Of a stretch of 44,307 bases of DNA, positions 27,638 to 42,822 are shown one piece after another (the first letter of the stretch is position 1; every line of letters starts with the position of its first letter). Both the position numbers and the translations under genes were made by a program. Source of the stretch: Bartonella tribocorum (GTDB lineage: Bacteria > Pseudomonadota > Alphaproteobacteria > Rhizobiales > Rhizobiaceae); NCBI RefSeq assembly GCF_002778015.1, contig NZ_NJPP01000014.1:1-44307 (forward strand), in the 5' to 3' direction. The notes beneath the pieces are model-generated. The model did not search any database, was not told where the DNA came from, and saw only the letters and a list, made by a program, of their open reading frames with translations.

Positions 27638-27947
27638 CAAATTAAAAAAAGTCTGCTTTAGAAGCCATTTTTTCTCTGATGAATTTGTTGAATGAAGTTC
27701 GTCATTTTGAGACTTAAAAAGCCCGTCTAAAACGAACGTTTTAAGTATACAATATACAGATACAGAAGAGAGGATAAAAAATTCATAGTAGCTACGCATT
27801 GCAATATTATTATTAATGGTAACATCAGTGACCTAACGAAGTTAATTTTATGAATAAAAATTATACTCAATAGATAGAAGACAGGCTAGGAATAACAATG
27901 TGCTGCCTCTCTCAAGAGCCAGTATAGATTGAAAAATATTCCAACTC
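27638..27947. other. Noncoding remainder between the repeat and sdaA
   Basis: The sequence continues AT-rich with broken short frames only. A frame right after the repeat arm gives about 12 protein-like codons before a stop. No terminator for sdaA with a U-run was identified next to its stop at 27948. Confidence 0.4.
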
Positions 27948-29339
27948 TTAACAAGATATTGCATTAACTGCGAGACCACCTTTACTTGTTTCTTTATAGC
28001 GTTCACTCATATCATGGCCCGTCTGACGCATTGTTTCTATACAAGCATCAAGAGAAACAAAATGTTCTCCATTACCATATAATGCAAGAGAAGAAGCCGT
28101 GACTGCCTTAACTGCCCCCATTGCATTACGCTCAATACAAGGAACTTGTACAAGACCTGCAACCGGATCACACGTCATTCCCAAATGATGCTCAAGCGCT
28201 ATTTCCGCAGCATTTTCAATTTGAGCCGGTGTTCCACCTAACGCTGCAGTCAACCCCGCTGCGGCCATCGAAGATGCCGTTCCAACTTCACCTTGACACC
28301 CAACTTCTGCACCAGAAATAGAGGCATTATGTTTGATAACACCGCCAATAGCTGCTGCTGTCAATAGAAAATTATGTATTCCCTCTTGATCTGAATTATC
28401 ATTAAACTGAAGATAGTAACGCAAAACTGCGGGAATAACACCAGCTGCCCCATTTGTTGGTGCTGTAACAACACGACCACCTGCTGCATTTTCTTCATTG
28501 ACTGCCATAGCATATACCGAAAGCCAATCGTTTGCCCAAAGTGGATAATTGTAATTTTTCTTTTGATTTTCCAAAAGCGTTTCATGCAGTTTTTTAGCAC
28601 GCCTTAGAACACGCAATCCACCTGGCAACTCACCTTCTTGTGAAAGACCTCTATCAATGCAATTTGTCATCACTGAAAAAATTTCATCAAGCCCTGCATC
28701 CAGAGAAGAACGCTCTATCTTTATTTCTTCATTTAAGCGCTTCATTTCAGCAATTGAAAGTCCTGATTTTTCTGCCATTGATAACATTGTACGCGCCGAA
28801 TCAAAGGGATATGGCACCTCAAATGATTCTGGTTGTATATCACCATTCATATGGCTTAATTCATCCTCAGTCACAACAAAGCCACCACCGATAGAATAAT
28901 AAATCTGCCGCAATAGAACATTCTCAACCGTATCAAGTCCTTCAAAGGCGAGGCCATTCGTATGTCCAGGTAAGATTTCTTTTCGTTCAAAAATAAGATC
29001 ACGTTGCAAATCAAACTGATAAGCGGGATGATCTTCTGGTTGGACTTTTTTTTCACGTATAACTTTTTCTAACAAAAATTCCATATTATCAGGATCAACA
29101 GTAGAAGCTTTTTCTCCTAAAAGTCCTAGTATAATAGCCTTATCTGTCGCATGACCAATCCCCGTGAAAGCTAAAGAACCATAAAGATAAACACGTATAC
29201 GAGAAACTTGAATACCAGATGACTGAGAAAAATCTCTTATCTTTTGCAAAAACATATTAGCAGCCGTCATCGGCCCCATCGTATGTGAGCTAGAAGGACC
29301 AATTCCAATTTTAAAAAGTTCAAAAACAGATAAAAACAC
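27948..29339 (-). CDS. sdaA: L-serine ammonia-lyase (L-serine dehydratase), single-chain type
   Basis: Iron-sulfur enzyme converting L-serine to pyruvate and ammonia, cytoplasmic, 463 residues as in the one-chain SdaA/SdaB form. The N-terminal beta domain has [20 protein letters not shown], the family hallmark. The alpha domain contains [18 protein letters not shown] and [16 protein letters not shown], and the cluster-ligand segment [20 protein letters not shown] with two of the Cys ligands, the third being in the GCQGEVG loop. The start is a GTG at 29339 preceded by GAGGTGAT. The gene stands alone between the decayed 2.9-kb region and a 338-bp gap. Confidence 0.95.
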   Translation of the reverse strand: MFLSVFELFKIGIGPSSSHTMGPMTAANMFLQKIRDFSQSSGIQVSRIRVYLYGSLAFTGIGHATDKAIILGLLGEKASTVDPDNMEFLLEKVIREKKVQPEDHPAYQFDLQRDLIFERKEILPGHTNGLAFEGLDTVENVLLRQIYYSIGGGFVVTEDELSHMNGDIQPESFEVPYPFDSARTMLSMAEKSGLSIAEMKRLNEEIKIERSSLDAGLDEIFSVMTNCIDRGLSQEGELPGGLRVLRRAKKLHETLLENQKKNYNYPLWANDWLSVYAMAVNEENAAGGRVVTAPTNGAAGVIPAVLRYYLQFNDNSDQEGIHNFLLTAAAIGGVIKHNASISGAEVGCQGEVGTASSMAAAGLTAALGGTPAQIENAAEIALEHHLGMTCDPVAGLVQVPCIERNAMGAVKAVTASSLALYGNGEHFVSLDACIETMRQTGHDMSERYKETSKGGLAVNAISC

Positions 29340-29677
29340 GCATCACCTCAAAACTCTAGTATGGTTTGAGCATACGCTTTTTATTGCTTATTCCATTTAA
29401 AATCAAATTGCGAGATAAACTAAAAAAATGATAGCAATAAATAGGATTGTTGCTCGTCTTGCTACCACCCAACACCTTTTTTCTATAGTGCTTTCCACAG
29501 TCAACCTTTAAAATGGACAATGCTCATAGAGTCATCACTTTCTTAACTTCGTAAACGTAGTAAAATAAGCGTTAATATGCAATACTATAATTCAATAAGA
29601 ATGTGGGATTCTTACCGAAAATATTTCTTATAATGCACCAAGCTCTTCAAAATATATGTTTAATTATACAAAATATT
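29340..29677. other. Intergenic gap between nitroreductase and sdaA
   Basis: No gene is supported in these 338 bp. They should contain the sdaA promoter on the minus strand, but no pair of boxes stands out. A short frame of 28 codons near 29429 has no features. Confidence 0.5.
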
Positions 29678-30367
29678 TTATGGATATGCTTCAATGAAAC
29701 GGACAAAACTTTCTAACGGTTCTCGTTCTGTCTCAAAATTGTTTTCTGGAGCATTCATATCGCGATAACCAAGTGCCATACCACAAATAATATGGCGATC
29801 AGAAGGGATCGATAAAAGTGTACAAATCTGTTTATGATAATCAGCAAAAGCTGCTTGGGGGCAAGTATCTAATCCAAATCCACGTGCTGCTAACATAATA
29901 GTCTGCATAAACATACCCAAATCAAGCCAACTCCCCATCTCCATGTCGTGATCCATTGTAAACAAGAGTCCTACAGGTGCATCGAAAAATAAAAAATTTC
30001 GCGCCTTTTGATGAAGCATTTTTTCTTCATCATCTTTTTGAATTCCAAGACTCTGATAAAGGTCCAAACCAACTTTGCGACGCCTTGAAAGATAAGGCTC
30101 ACGCCACTGACGTGGATAATACTGATATTCACGCTCACCTTTTACACCTGAAAGCACAAGTTGTGAAAGCTCTTGCCCCACTTTTTGTAATACACTTCCC
30201 CTAAGCACAATTACTTGCCATGGCTGAATATTTGTTCCAGATGGTGCACGTGCTGCAAGTTTTAAGATTTCTTTGATTGTTTCAAAACTAACTGGCCGGT
30301 CAGTAAAAGCGCGAATTGACTTTCGCGACAAAATAGATTGAAAAATACTCATGGGAGAAAATGCCAT
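29678..30367 (-). CDS. Nitroreductase family FMN-dependent oxidoreductase
   Basis: A 229-residue flavin oxidoreductase of the nitroreductase fold, likely a homodimer using FMN and NAD(P)H. Characteristic elements are the N-terminal SRKSIRAFTDRPV (FMN phosphate contacts), ARAPSGTNIQPWQVIVL, the central DLGMFMQTIMLAARGFGLDTCPQ, and the C-terminal IICGMALGYRD. Its insert of about 25 residues (YYPRQWREPYLSRRRKVG) resembles the PnbA/nitrobenzoate-reductase subgroup. The natural substrate cannot be read from the sequence. A MerR-type regulator lies 209 bp upstream on the same strand and might control it. Confidence 0.9.
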   Translation of the reverse strand: MAFSPMSIFQSILSRKSIRAFTDRPVSFETIKEILKLAARAPSGTNIQPWQVIVLRGSVLQKVGQELSQLVLSGVKGEREYQYYPRQWREPYLSRRRKVGLDLYQSLGIQKDDEEKMLHQKARNFLFFDAPVGLLFTMDHDMEMGSWLDLGMFMQTIMLAARGFGLDTCPQAAFADYHKQICTLLSIPSDRHIICGMALGYRDMNAPENNFETEREPLESFVRFIEAYP

Positions 30368-30576
30368 TGTCTTTACTTTCTTTATGAAAAATATTTTTTA
30401 CTTATTAAGGACAATACACTGTGAAAATATCTTGCTGCTTTTTTCGCACGCTTTATTTCTTTAAATAACTTACACATTTCACGCAGTGTTAAAGACCACC
30501 CATCCATCAGGATAGCACAACCTCTCTCTTCAAGAGAAAGAAATTTGTCTAAAAGTAGATGAAATACATTTCATCA

Positions 30577-30963
30577 TCAACGCGTAACCCCCAACTCTGC
30601 TAAGCTTTCAAAAAAATCTTCCTCAATTCGTTCTAAATCCTGTAAAAGATCATCAATATCATGCTGCATCTTTTTTAAATCAGCTCGTTTTTTACGAATT
30701 CCTGCAATTAATTTCTTAAGCTTTTTCTCATCATCAGGTGGTTTTCCAACCATAGCCAACATATCAGATATTTCAGACAATGAAAATTTAACTCTTTTAG
30801 CACGCAGTATTTGTTTTAACTTATGACGATCCGTTTGTGTATAAAGTCGTGTAGTCCCACGCCGAAAAGGAATAAGAAGTCCCTCTTCTTCATAATAACG
30901 CAAAGTCCGAGCTGTTATTGAAAATTCACGCGTCAATTCTCCAATTGAATAATATTCGTACAT
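30577..30963 (-). CDS. MerR family transcriptional regulator
   Basis: A 128-residue DNA-binding protein. The N-terminal winged helix-turn-helix reads YYSIGELTREFSITARTLRYYEEEGLLIP, followed by RRGTTRLYTQTDRHKLKQIL. The C-terminal half is a charged coiled coil (KKLIAGIRKKRADLKKMQ) for dimerisation. No Cys ligands for metal sensing are present, so a metal-responsive role is unlikely. The type is close to the short MerR regulators of alphaproteobacteria such as LiuR, although no target is visible here. The nitroreductase gene downstream is a candidate target by position only. Confidence 0.9.
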   Translation of the reverse strand: MYEYYSIGELTREFSITARTLRYYEEEGLLIPFRRGTTRLYTQTDRHKLKQILRAKRVKFSLSEISDMLAMVGKPPDDEKKLKKLIAGIRKKRADLKKMQHDIDDLLQDLERIEEDFFESLAELGVTR

Positions 30964-31460
30964 TTTATCATTCTGTCTTCATAAAATACATTGTTATAAG
31001 AAACTATGTCTATTTTCTATAACACTTGAGGCAAGCACTCTATTTTCTAATTTTCTGCACTCTAAAATATAAAGACATATATTCTTATCATACAAATATT
31101 ATACAGCGAAAAAAAAAACTATTTTTTTAGATTACAGAAAAGACTACTGATCTTTTGTTATAAGATCTTTTAAATCTTTATAGAAGATATAAATTAAGAA
31201 TTTTTTCAAAATTCGAAATCAATTGTTATTTCACTTGTAGAGAGTCCTCTCTTTGTCCTTGGGATATGGCTTTTAGGCTTCACATATCTTAAAAAAAATT
31301 CAATATCGCCTTCAGAAATAAGAAAACTTTAAAATGAAGAAACAAAAAGATAAGCATCACTACAAAATAATAAATGGCTAAGAATATTTGAAACGACTGC
31401 CAGCTTATAATTTTTATTATTATATTTTTCAGAAAAATATATAACTTCTATATTTTGAGA
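30964..31460. other. AT-rich intergenic region between rpoC and the MerR gene
   Basis: About 500 bp with no open frame worth reporting and no recognised RNA gene. It should hold the MerR promoter on the minus strand. Its right end is the rpoC terminator. Confidence 0.5.
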
Positions 31461-31500
31461 TATAAAAACGTCTGAACTTCCCTATTCAGACGTTTTTATA
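31461..31500 (-). terminator. Strong symmetrical intrinsic terminator after rpoC
   Basis: TATAAAAACGTCTGAA (31461-31476) and TTCAGACGTTTTTATA (31485-31500) are perfect 16-bp complements around an 8-base loop. The GC-containing core ACGTCTGAA is flanked by A and T runs, so it should work in both directions. It lies 20 bp beyond the rpoC stop and closes the long transcription-translation operon. Confidence 0.9.
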
Positions 31501-31520
31501 TTACGTGACGTTGCTTTAAA

Positions 31521-34500
31521 TTATTCAGCAACGGCTTCAGCTGTCATATTTGTCAACATAGCCTTGGCTACTTCGTTATTACTAGACTTACGCTGCTCAT
31601 CTACAATCAAATCATCACGAACTGCTGCAATACGACGAATTTGAGAAATCGTTCCCCCTGTACCAGCAGGAATAAGACGACCGACAATAACGTTCTCTTT
31701 AAGTCCTTGTAAAGTATCAATTTTACCAGAAACCGCTGCTTCGGTCAGAACACGCGTTGTTTCCTGAAACGATGCCGCCGAAATGAAAGAAGGCGTTTGA
31801 AGAGAAGCTTTTGTAATTCCAAGAAGAATGGGATTACCAGATGCTGGTTTTTTCCCTTCTGCAATCAAATTATCATTGATTTCATCAAGTTCAATACGAT
31901 CAACATTATCACCTGGAATATAACCAGAATCTCCAGAATCAGTAATTTCAACCTTTTGCAACATTTGACGAACAATCACTTCAATGTGCTTGTCATTGAT
32001 AAGAACCCCTTGCAAACGATAAACCTCCTGAATCTCATTAACAAGGTAAGATGCCAAAGCTTCAACACCCTTAATCGCTAAGATATCATGAGGGGCTGGA
32101 TTACCATCAAGGATATAATCACCCTTTTCAATTTGATCGCCTTCTTGAAAGTGAAACAACTTACCTTTTGGAATCAAATATTCTACTGCCTCAAGAGTTT
32201 CATCATTTGGTTCAATGATAATACGACGCTTATTCTTATAACCACGGCCAAATCGAATTGTACCACTCACTTCAGCAATAATCGCATGATCCTTTGGACG
32301 ACGCGCTTCAAAAAGCTCTGCCACACGTGGTAGACCACCTGTAATATCTTTCGTTTTGGCACTTTCCATTGGCAGACGAGCGATAACATCACCAGCTTTA
32401 ACATGCGCACCAAGCTCAACAGAAAGAATAGTTTCCACTGACATCATATAACGGGCTTCACCTCCCTTATACAATTTAGCAATGGATTCACCTTCTTTAT
32501 CTGCCTGGATAATAATAGCTGGTTTAAGCTCCGCACCACGTGGATTAGCACGCCAATCAATCACCAAACGCTTCGTAATTCCCGTCGATTCATCCGCTGT
32601 TTCAGTGACCGATAAACCATCAACCATATCTTCAAAACCCACATAACCTTCAACTTCCGTTAAAATTGGACGTGTATAAGGATCCCATTCTGCTATACGT
32701 TGGCCACGCTTAACCACATCACCATCATCAACAAAAATATGCGCTCCATAGCTAATACGATGCACAACGCGCTCTTTTCCTAACTCATCCTTGATAAGGA
32801 TAGCCATATTACGCCCCATAACGACCAAGTGGCCTTCAGAGTTACGCGCCACATTACGGTTACGAATTTCCACCGTACCTTCATAAGATGCCTCTAAATA
32901 CGATGAATCAACAACCTGCGCAGTTCCTCCTAAGTGGAAAGTGCGCATAGTAAGCTGCGTTCCCGGCTCACCAATTGACTGAGCAGCAATAACACCAACC
33001 GCTTCTCCCTGATTAACAGGTGTTCCACGCGCCAAATCACGGCCATAGCATTTTGCACAAACACCAATACGCGTTTCACATGTTAAAGCAGAACGAATTT
33101 GAACAGATTGAATTCCAGCTTCTTCAATCTTCGCGACATCAGCTTCCTCAATCATCGCTCCACCTTCAAGAATAACCTCTCCAGAGATAGGATGTAAAAT
33201 ATCAACAAGGGCTGTACGACCAAGAATTCTTTGCCCAAGAGAAGCAACTATTTGTCCTGCATCAACAATTGGCTGCATCGTAAGCCCTTTTGCTGTCCCA
33301 CAATCAACTGCTGAAATAATAGCATCCTGTGCAACATCAACAAGACGCCGTGTGAGATAACCAGAGTTCGCCGTTTTTAACGCAGTATCCGCAAGTCCTT
33401 TACGCGCACCATGTGTGGAGTTGAAGTATTCGTTAACAGTTAAACCTTCCTTAAAATTTGAAATAATCGGTGTTTCAATAATTTCACCCGATGGTTTTGC
33501 CATTAATCCACGCATACCAGCCAATTGTCTCATTTGGTTAGCAGAACCACGGGCACCAGAATGCGACATCATATAAATCGAATTCATGGGGCGTTGACGA
33601 CCTGTTTTAGGATCAAAATCAACGGCTTGAATTCGTTTCATCATTTCATCGGCAACACGGTCTGTACATTTACCCCAAGCATCTACAACCTTATTGTATT
33701 TTTCACCTTGTGTAATCAAACCATCATTATATTGCTGTTCGTATTCCTTAGCCAAAGCCTCTGTTTCTGCAACTAAACGTGACTTGCTGTCAGGAATAAC
33801 CATATCATCCTTACCGAATGAAATTCCTGCACGACAAGCATAAGAAAAACCAAGCTGCATAATACGGTCGCAAAAAATAACCGTCTCTTTTTGTCCACAG
33901 TGGCGATAAACATGATCAATCATTTTAGAAATATTCTTTTTTGTCATTTCTTGATTGATAATATCAAATGAAATATTCGGATTTTTGGGCAAAAGCTCAC
34001 CGATAATCAAACGACCAGGTGTCGTATCATAAAGTTTAGCAACTTCTTTTCCATCCTTGCCCATATTCTTAACACGGCCTTTAATCTTCGTATGAAGCGT
34101 TACAACCTTATTTTCCAAGGCATAATGAAGCTCACCTATATCGGCAAAAGCCATTCCCTCACCTGGTTCTTTTTCAGAAACAATCGAGAGATAATAAAGC
34201 CCAAGAACCATATCCTGTGATGGAACAATAATGGGGGCACCATTAGCTGGATGAAGAATATTATTAGTCGACATCATCAAAACACGTGCTTCAAGCTGTG
34301 CTTCAAGAGAAAGTGGAACGTGAACTGCCATCTGATCTCCATCAAAGTCCGCATTAAATGCCGTGCATACCAATGGATGAAGTTGGATAGCCTTGCCTTC
34401 AATTAAGATAGGTTCAAAAGCTTGAATCCCCAAACGGTGCAATGTTGGCGCACGATTGAGTAAAACAGGATGTTCACGAATAACCTCATCTAAGATATCC

Positions 34501-35732
34501 CAAACTTCTGGATGCTCTTTTTCAACAAGCTTTTTTGCTTGTTTTACTGTTGAGGAATATCCTTTTGCATCAAGCCGCGCATAAATAAAGGGCTTAAATA
34601 ATTCAAGGGCCATTTTCTTGGGAAGACCACATTGATGTAATTTTAATTCAGGACCTGTCACGATAACAGAACGACCCGAGTAATCAACACGCTTTCCAAG
34701 CAGATTTTGACGGAAACGTCCTTGCTTCCCCTTTAACATATCTGAAAGAGATTTTAACGGACGCTTATTGGCTCCCGTAATCACACGCCCACGCCGCCCA
34801 TTATCAAACAATGCGTCAACAGCCTCTTGCACCATGCGTTTTTCATTGCGCACAATAATTCCAGGAGCACGCAATTCAATCAGCCGTTTCAAACGGTTAT
34901 TACGATTAATAACACGCCGATAAAGATCATTCAGATCTGATGTTGCAAAACGTCCACCATCAAGGGGAACCAATGGACGTAAATCCGGTGGAATAACCGG
35001 AATTGTTTTCATAATCATCCATTCTGGCTTATTCCCAGATTCAAGAAAATTTTCAACGATCTTCAATCGTTTAATCAATTTTTTCTGCTTTAACTCTGAA
35101 GTTGTTTCAGCTAATTCAAGACGCAAATCATTAGCGATCTTATCTAATTCCATACTCGCTAAAAGCTCGTAAATAGCCTCAGCGCCAATCATTGCTGTAA
35201 ACTGATCTTCTCCAAACTCATCAATAGCAAGCATATATTCTTCTTCAGAAAGAAGCTGGTAGAGCTTAAGAGATGTCAACCCTGGTTCGGTTACAATGTA
35301 ATTCTCAAAATAAAGAACACGCTCAATATCTTTTAAAGTCAAATCTAAAAGTGTAGAAATACGGCCTGGTAACGATTTAAGGAACCATATATGCGCAACA
35401 GGTGCTGCAAGCTCAATGTGCCCCATACGCTCACGACGTACACGCGAAAGAGTAACTTCCACACCACATTTTTCACAAATAATACCCTTATATTTCATGC
35501 GTTTATATTTACCGCATAGACATTCATAGTCTTTAATCGGGCCAAATATACGTGCACAAAAAAGACCATCACGCTCTGGTTTAAAAGTCCGATAATTAAT
35601 AGTCTCAGGCTTCTTAATCTCACCATACGACCAGGACAAAATTTTCTCAGGACTCGCAATGGAAATGCGAATAGAGTCAAATGTCTGCGCTGGCGCTTGA
35701 GGATTGAAAAGATTCATGACCTCGTGGTTCAT
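31521..35732 (-). CDS. rpoC: DNA-directed RNA polymerase subunit beta'
   Basis: Largest catalytic RNA polymerase subunit, 1403 residues from the ATG at 35732, which is preceded by GAAGGAG and gives the family N-terminus [22 protein letters not shown] five codons upstream is less likely. The N-terminal zinc site is [20 protein letters not shown], the catalytic magnesium motif is [14 protein letters not shown], and the second zinc site is near the [15 protein letters not shown] block. The trigger-loop region contains TGLTRR-like [17 protein letters not shown]. It follows rpoB after about 170 bp with a hairpin and ends at a strong terminator. Confidence 0.98.
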   Translation of the reverse strand: MNHEVMNLFNPQAPAQTFDSIRISIASPEKILSWSYGEIKKPETINYRTFKPERDGLFCARIFGPIKDYECLCGKYKRMKYKGIICEKCGVEVTLSRVRRERMGHIELAAPVAHIWFLKSLPGRISTLLDLTLKDIERVLYFENYIVTEPGLTSLKLYQLLSEEEYMLAIDEFGEDQFTAMIGAEAIYELLASMELDKIANDLRLELAETTSELKQKKLIKRLKIVENFLESGNKPEWMIMKTIPVIPPDLRPLVPLDGGRFATSDLNDLYRRVINRNNRLKRLIELRAPGIIVRNEKRMVQEAVDALFDNGRRGRVITGANKRPLKSLSDMLKGKQGRFRQNLLGKRVDYSGRSVIVTGPELKLHQCGLPKKMALELFKPFIYARLDAKGYSSTVKQAKKLVEKEHPEVWDILDEVIREHPVLLNRAPTLHRLGIQAFEPILIEGKAIQLHPLVCTAFNADFDGDQMAVHVPLSLEAQLEARVLMMSTNNILHPANGAPIIVPSQDMVLGLYYLSIVSEKEPGEGMAFADIGELHYALENKVVTLHTKIKGRVKNMGKDGKEVAKLYDTTPGRLIIGELLPKNPNISFDIINQEMTKKNISKMIDHVYRHCGQKETVIFCDRIMQLGFSYACRAGISFGKDDMVIPDSKSRLVAETEALAKEYEQQYNDGLITQGEKYNKVVDAWGKCTDRVADEMMKRIQAVDFDPKTGRQRPMNSIYMMSHSGARGSANQMRQLAGMRGLMAKPSGEIIETPIISNFKEGLTVNEYFNSTHGARKGLADTALKTANSGYLTRRLVDVAQDAIISAVDCGTAKGLTMQPIVDAGQIVASLGQRILGRTALVDILHPISGEVILEGGAMIEEADVAKIEEAGIQSVQIRSALTCETRIGVCAKCYGRDLARGTPVNQGEAVGVIAAQSIGEPGTQLTMRTFHLGGTAQVVDSSYLEASYEGTVEIRNRNVARNSEGHLVVMGRNMAILIKDELGKERVVHRISYGAHIFVDDGDVVKRGQRIAEWDPYTRPILTEVEGYVGFEDMVDGLSVTETADESTGITKRLVIDWRANPRGAELKPAIIIQADKEGESIAKLYKGGEARYMMSVETILSVELGAHVKAGDVIARLPMESAKTKDITGGLPRVAELFEARRPKDHAIIAEVSGTIRFGRGYKNKRRIIIEPNDETLEAVEYLIPKGKLFHFQEGDQIEKGDYILDGNPAPHDILAIKGVEALASYLVNEIQEVYRLQGVLINDKHIEVIVRQMLQKVEITDSGDSGYIPGDNVDRIELDEINDNLIAEGKKPASGNPILLGITKASLQTPSFISAASFQETTRVLTEAAVSGKIDTLQGLKENVIVGRLIPAGTGGTISQIRRIAAVRDDLIVDEQRKSSNNEVAKAMLTNMTAEAVAE

Positions 35733-35869
35733 GCTGTTCTCCTTCAAAGATTCTTAGAACCTGTTGTAATATCTCGTTCATTTTATAACAGATCTTCTTT
35801 TAAAGACATTTACTTTAAAAAACGATCCGTACGACCCGAATAAAGTTATTGAGCCTTTTAAAATAATCA

Positions 35870-35895
35870 GAGCGCAACCTTTTTCTAGTGCGCTC
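35870..35895 (-). promoter_or_regulatory. Hairpin in the rpoB-rpoC gap
   Basis: GAGCGCA (35870-35876) and TGCGCTC (35889-35895) form a 7-bp GC-rich stem right after the rpoB stop on the minus strand, followed by TGATTATTTT. It may be a weak attenuator or a processing site between the two large subunit genes. Confidence 0.45.
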
Positions 35896-35901
35896 CTTGA
35901 A

Positions 35902-40053
<4,152 letters not shown>

Positions 40054-40300
40054 CGTCGCTCCTTGATCCTTACTCTTCAAGGTAGACCAACCTTGAAAGC
40101 CTTACATCATTAATCTGCATACGCAGACCAGTTCACTTGACACCCAATAATGAGCATCGTTAACTCCCCCATCAACAAAAGCCTTTCATTAACTCGGCTC
40201 TATGATGAGGGATGAATAACCCAAACCTATTCCCATTACTATGATTAAACCGTTGGAAAAAGGTTTTGTATCCATTATCTTTCCTCTTTTTAAAGAGAGA

Positions 40301-40326
40301 ATCGGCGAACATAAATGTCCGCCGAT
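40301..40326 (-). promoter_or_regulatory. Attenuator-like hairpin between rplL and rpoB
   Basis: ATCGGCGaACAtaaaTGTcCGCCGAT on the plus strand is an 11-bp stem with one G-U pair and a 4-base loop, immediately after the rplL stop. On the transcribed minus strand it is followed by TCTCTCTTT rather than a pure U-run, so partial termination is likely. A partial terminator between rplL and rpoB is established in Escherichia coli, where it lowers polymerase relative to ribosomal protein output; the same role here is inferred. Confidence 0.6.
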
Positions 40327-40336
40327 AAAATTAAAT

Positions 40337-40708
40337 TTATTTAAGTTCAACTTTAGCACCAGCAGCTTCAAGCTGAGATTTAATTTTTTCTGCCTCTTCT
40401 TTAGAAGCGCCTTCTTTAATAGGCTTAGGTGCTCCTTCAACCAGATCTTTAGCTTCTTTAAGACCAAGTCCCGTAAGAGCACGAACTTCTTTAATAACAT
40501 TAATTTTTTGCGCGCCACCTTCAACGAGAATAACATCAAATTCTGTTTTTTCTTCAGCAGCTGGAGCAGCAGCACCAGCAACAGCAGCAACAGCTACAGG
40601 AGCAGCAGCCGAAACACCCCACTTTTCTTCAAGTAACTTAGAAAGCTCAGCAGCTTCCAAAAGGGTTAGATTAGAAAGGTCTTCTACGATCTTCGCTAGA
40701 TCAGCCAT
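40337..40708 (-). CDS. rplL: 50S ribosomal protein L7/L12
   Basis: Acidic stalk protein of the large subunit, 123 residues. The N-terminal dimerisation part ([20 protein letters not shown]) is followed by the Ala-rich hinge near residues 35-55 and the C-terminal factor-binding domain with [20 protein letters not shown] and [19 protein letters not shown]. The ATG is preceded by a weak AAAGGAATTTAAAA. It lies 103 bp after rplJ. Open frames on the other strands in this low-complexity region are artefacts of the Ala-rich hinge codons. Confidence 0.97.
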   Translation of the reverse strand: MADLAKIVEDLSNLTLLEAAELSKLLEEKWGVSAAAPVAVAAVAGAAAPAAEEKTEFDVILVEGGAQKINVIKEVRALTGLGLKEAKDLVEGAPKPIKEGASKEEAEKIKSQLEAAGAKVELK

Positions 40709-40811
40709 TTTTAAATTCCTTTAATTAAAAGATTTGAACCATTATTAAAATTTTTATTCAAAAAAACAGAAAAGCATTAAAGCTCTTCCATCACCATGAA
40801 TACAAACAGCC

Positions 40812-41330
40812 TTAAGCCGCCTTATCCTCCTGAGCATATGCTCCAATGACACGTGCAACCTGACCTGCAGGTGCATTAACAACCTGTGCAATACGGGTGG
40901 CAGGAGTAGAAATCATACCCACAAGTTTTGCCCGCAACTCGTTTAATGAAGGCAATGAAGCCAATGACTTCACAGCATCTACAGTTAAACTTGTTGCACC
41001 CATTGAACCGCCAAGGATGACAAATTTGTCATTGCTTTTTGCAAAATCAACAGCAACCTTTGGTGCTGTGATTGGATCTTCTGAATAAGCGATAAGCGTT
41101 TGTCCAGTAAACAAACCCGATATCGATTCAGATTCCGTGCCCTGAAGAGCGATTTTAGCAAGACGGTTTTTGGCGACTTTAACGGCACCGCCAGCTTCAC
41201 CCATTTTTGAACGCAAATCATTCATTTGTGAAACTGTCAGACCGGAATAATGTGCAACAACAACAGAACCAGACTTTTGAAAAGCCTCGTTAAGCCATGT
41301 AACAAATTCGCGTTTTTCCGCTCTATTCAC
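40812..41330 (-). CDS. rplJ: 50S ribosomal protein L10
   Basis: Base of the L12 stalk, 172 residues when started at the GTG at 41330. That start has GGAGAGAGACA just upstream and gives the usual N-terminus [16 protein letters not shown]. The longer frame to 41390 would add 20 unconserved residues and run into the leader. Conserved parts are [33 protein letters not shown] and [17 protein letters not shown]. The C-terminal helix [10 protein letters not shown] binds L12. An unusually long upstream region (about 350 bp) precedes it. Confidence 0.95.
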   Translation of the reverse strand: MNRAEKREFVTWLNEAFQKSGSVVVAHYSGLTVSQMNDLRSKMGEAGGAVKVAKNRLAKIALQGTESESISGLFTGQTLIAYSEDPITAPKVAVDFAKSNDKFVILGGSMGATSLTVDAVKSLASLPSLNELRAKLVGMISTPATRIAQVVNAPAGQVARVIGAYAQEDKAA

Positions 41331-41684
41331 TGTCTCTCTCCATTTAACAGATTTGCTTAAAACAAACCTGTTGGTTACCTTTGATAACATAAAATATTCA
41401 TGTCACCGATGAGGATCCTGTCCCCTTTTCACGCACAGCATTCAAAGGCAACCTTGGCTCAAACCCTTTAAGTCTTTAAACTCTCAGTTTTTTACCCCAG
41501 TCTCATGAAGGTCTTTTTGATTAAGATACTTAAAGCATCACCCACAATCTCGGACAGGATATTCCGGAATTTCTCCCGGTACAACCTAAGCTCTAAAAAG
41601 CTTAGATAGCTAAATGCCAGCCAAAACCGACATTTAAAATATAATTTTTATAATTACATACCTCAAAAAAAATTATAAATCAGC
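41331..41684 (-). promoter_or_regulatory. Long rplJ leader, candidate L10 autoregulatory region
   Basis: The gap between rplA and rplJ is about 350 bp with no gene, whereas other gaps in the operon are short. In many bacteria this site holds an internal promoter and the L10-binding mRNA leader. Candidate stems on the plus strand include CTAAGC (41586-41591) with GCTTAG (41600-41605), close to the rplA end. GC-rich segments near 41400-41420 and 41570-41580 also stand out. I cannot assign the L10 kink-turn motif with certainty. Confidence 0.45.
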
Positions 41685-42389
41685 TTATATTGACTCTGAA
41701 CGAACCGTTGCTGGATCAACTTTAACACCAACCCCCATAGTTGAAGAAACAGCAACACGCTTAATATACTCACCCTTTGCACCTTGCGGTTTCGCTTTAA
41801 TAACCGCACTTGCAAAGGCTTTAATATTTTCTACGATTTTTTCAACACCAAAAGAAGCCTTCCCAATACCTGCATGCACAATACCTGCTTTTTCAACACG
41901 AAACTCAACAGCACCACCTTTAGAAGCTTTGACAGCACCGGCAACATCAAGGGTTACAGTACCAACTTTTGGATTTGGCATCAAACTCCGTGGACCAAGA
42001 ATCTTACCAAGACGACCAACAAGAGGCATCATGTCTGGTGTTGCAATACAACGATCAAAGTTAATTACCCCCCCATTAATACTTTCAAACAAATCTTCAG
42101 CACCTACAATATCAGCTCCTGCTGCCTTAGCTTCCTCAGCTTTGTCTCCACGAGCAAAAACGGCAACACGAATATTCCGTCCCGTTCCGTTAGGCAAATG
42201 AGCGACACCCCGAACCATCTGATCAGCATGACGAGGATCAACACCCAAGTTCATTGAAATTTCAATTGTTTCATCAAACTTAGCAACGGCACGCTCCTTA
42301 ACTATTAAAACAGCATCATTTAAAGCGTAAAGTTCATTAAAATCAACATCTTTTCGTATATTTTTCATTCTCTTTGCTACTTTTGCCAT
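41685..42389 (-). CDS. rplA: 50S ribosomal protein L1
   Basis: Large-subunit protein of the L1 stalk, 234 residues. The blocks [40 protein letters not shown] and [20 protein letters not shown] are typical, and the C-terminal part has [10 protein letters not shown] as in other L1 proteins. It starts 4 bases after the rplK stop, so the pair is translationally coupled. L1 is the known translational repressor of the L11-L1 message in other bacteria. Confidence 0.97.
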   Translation of the reverse strand: MAKVAKRMKNIRKDVDFNELYALNDAVLIVKERAVAKFDETIEISMNLGVDPRHADQMVRGVAHLPNGTGRNIRVAVFARGDKAEEAKAAGADIVGAEDLFESINGGVINFDRCIATPDMMPLVGRLGKILGPRSLMPNPKVGTVTLDVAGAVKASKGGAVEFRVEKAGIVHAGIGKASFGVEKIVENIKAFASAVIKAKPQGAKGEYIKRVAVSSTMGVGVKVDPATVRSESI

Positions 42390-42393
42390 AATA

Positions 42394-42822
42394 TTAGCCC
42401 ACCACTTCTAAGCCCATAGAGCGCGCAGAACCTTCAACCATACGCATCGCTGCCTCAATGTCATTCGCATTAAGATCTTTCATCTTTGATTCCGCAATCG
42501 AACGAATTTTATCGCGAGAAATACTGCCTATAGATACCTTACCAGGCTCTTTTGAACCAGATTTCAGTTGCGCTTCCTTCTTTAAAAAGAACGATACAGG
42601 AGGCGTTTTGAGAGAAAACGTGAACGACTTATCTTGGTAATACGTAATAACAACTGGAATCGGCGCTCCCTTTTCCATTTCTTGTGTAGCCGCATTAAAC
42701 GCCTTACAAAATTCCATGATATTAATACCACGCTGTCCAAGGGCCGGACCAATCGGTGGAGATGGAGTAGCAGCCCCCGCAGGAACCTGCAACTTGAGTT
42801 GACCTATACTTTTTTTTGCCAT
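42394..42822 (-). CDS. rplK: 50S ribosomal protein L11
   Basis: Protein of the GTPase-associated centre, 142 residues. The N-terminal domain has [20 protein letters not shown] followed by [16 protein letters not shown]. The C-terminal RNA-binding domain includes [10 protein letters not shown] at the end. The 168-bp region upstream of it, after nusG, is expected to carry the L1 target in the mRNA. It includes a short AT-rich stem, AGTAAT (42946-42951) with ATTACT (42956-42961), but no clear U-run. Confidence 0.97.
   Translation of the reverse strand: MAKKSIGQLKLQVPAGAATPSPPIGPALGQRGINIMEFCKAFNAATQEMEKGAPIPVVITYYQDKSFTFSLKTPPVSFFLKKEAQLKSGSKEPGKVSIGSISRDKIRSIAESKMKDLNANDIEAAMRMVEGSARSMGLEVVG

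Noticed and set aside
30480-30560. Short palindrome TCTCTTcAAGAGA between the MerR gene and the nitroreductase as an operator or terminator
   Set aside because: Only six base pairs, no U-run and no MerR-type promoter spacing, so no function can be supported.
40189-40636. Long open frames on both strands overlapping rplL (one Leu/Lys-rich, one Phe/Ser-rich)
   Set aside because: They are phase-shifted or antisense readings of the Ala/Lys/Glu-rich L7/L12 gene and have low-complexity products.
41784-42257. A 157-codon plus-strand frame antisense to rplA
   Set aside because: It lies entirely within the conserved L1 gene and has a Thr/Asn/Phe-rich composition without family features.
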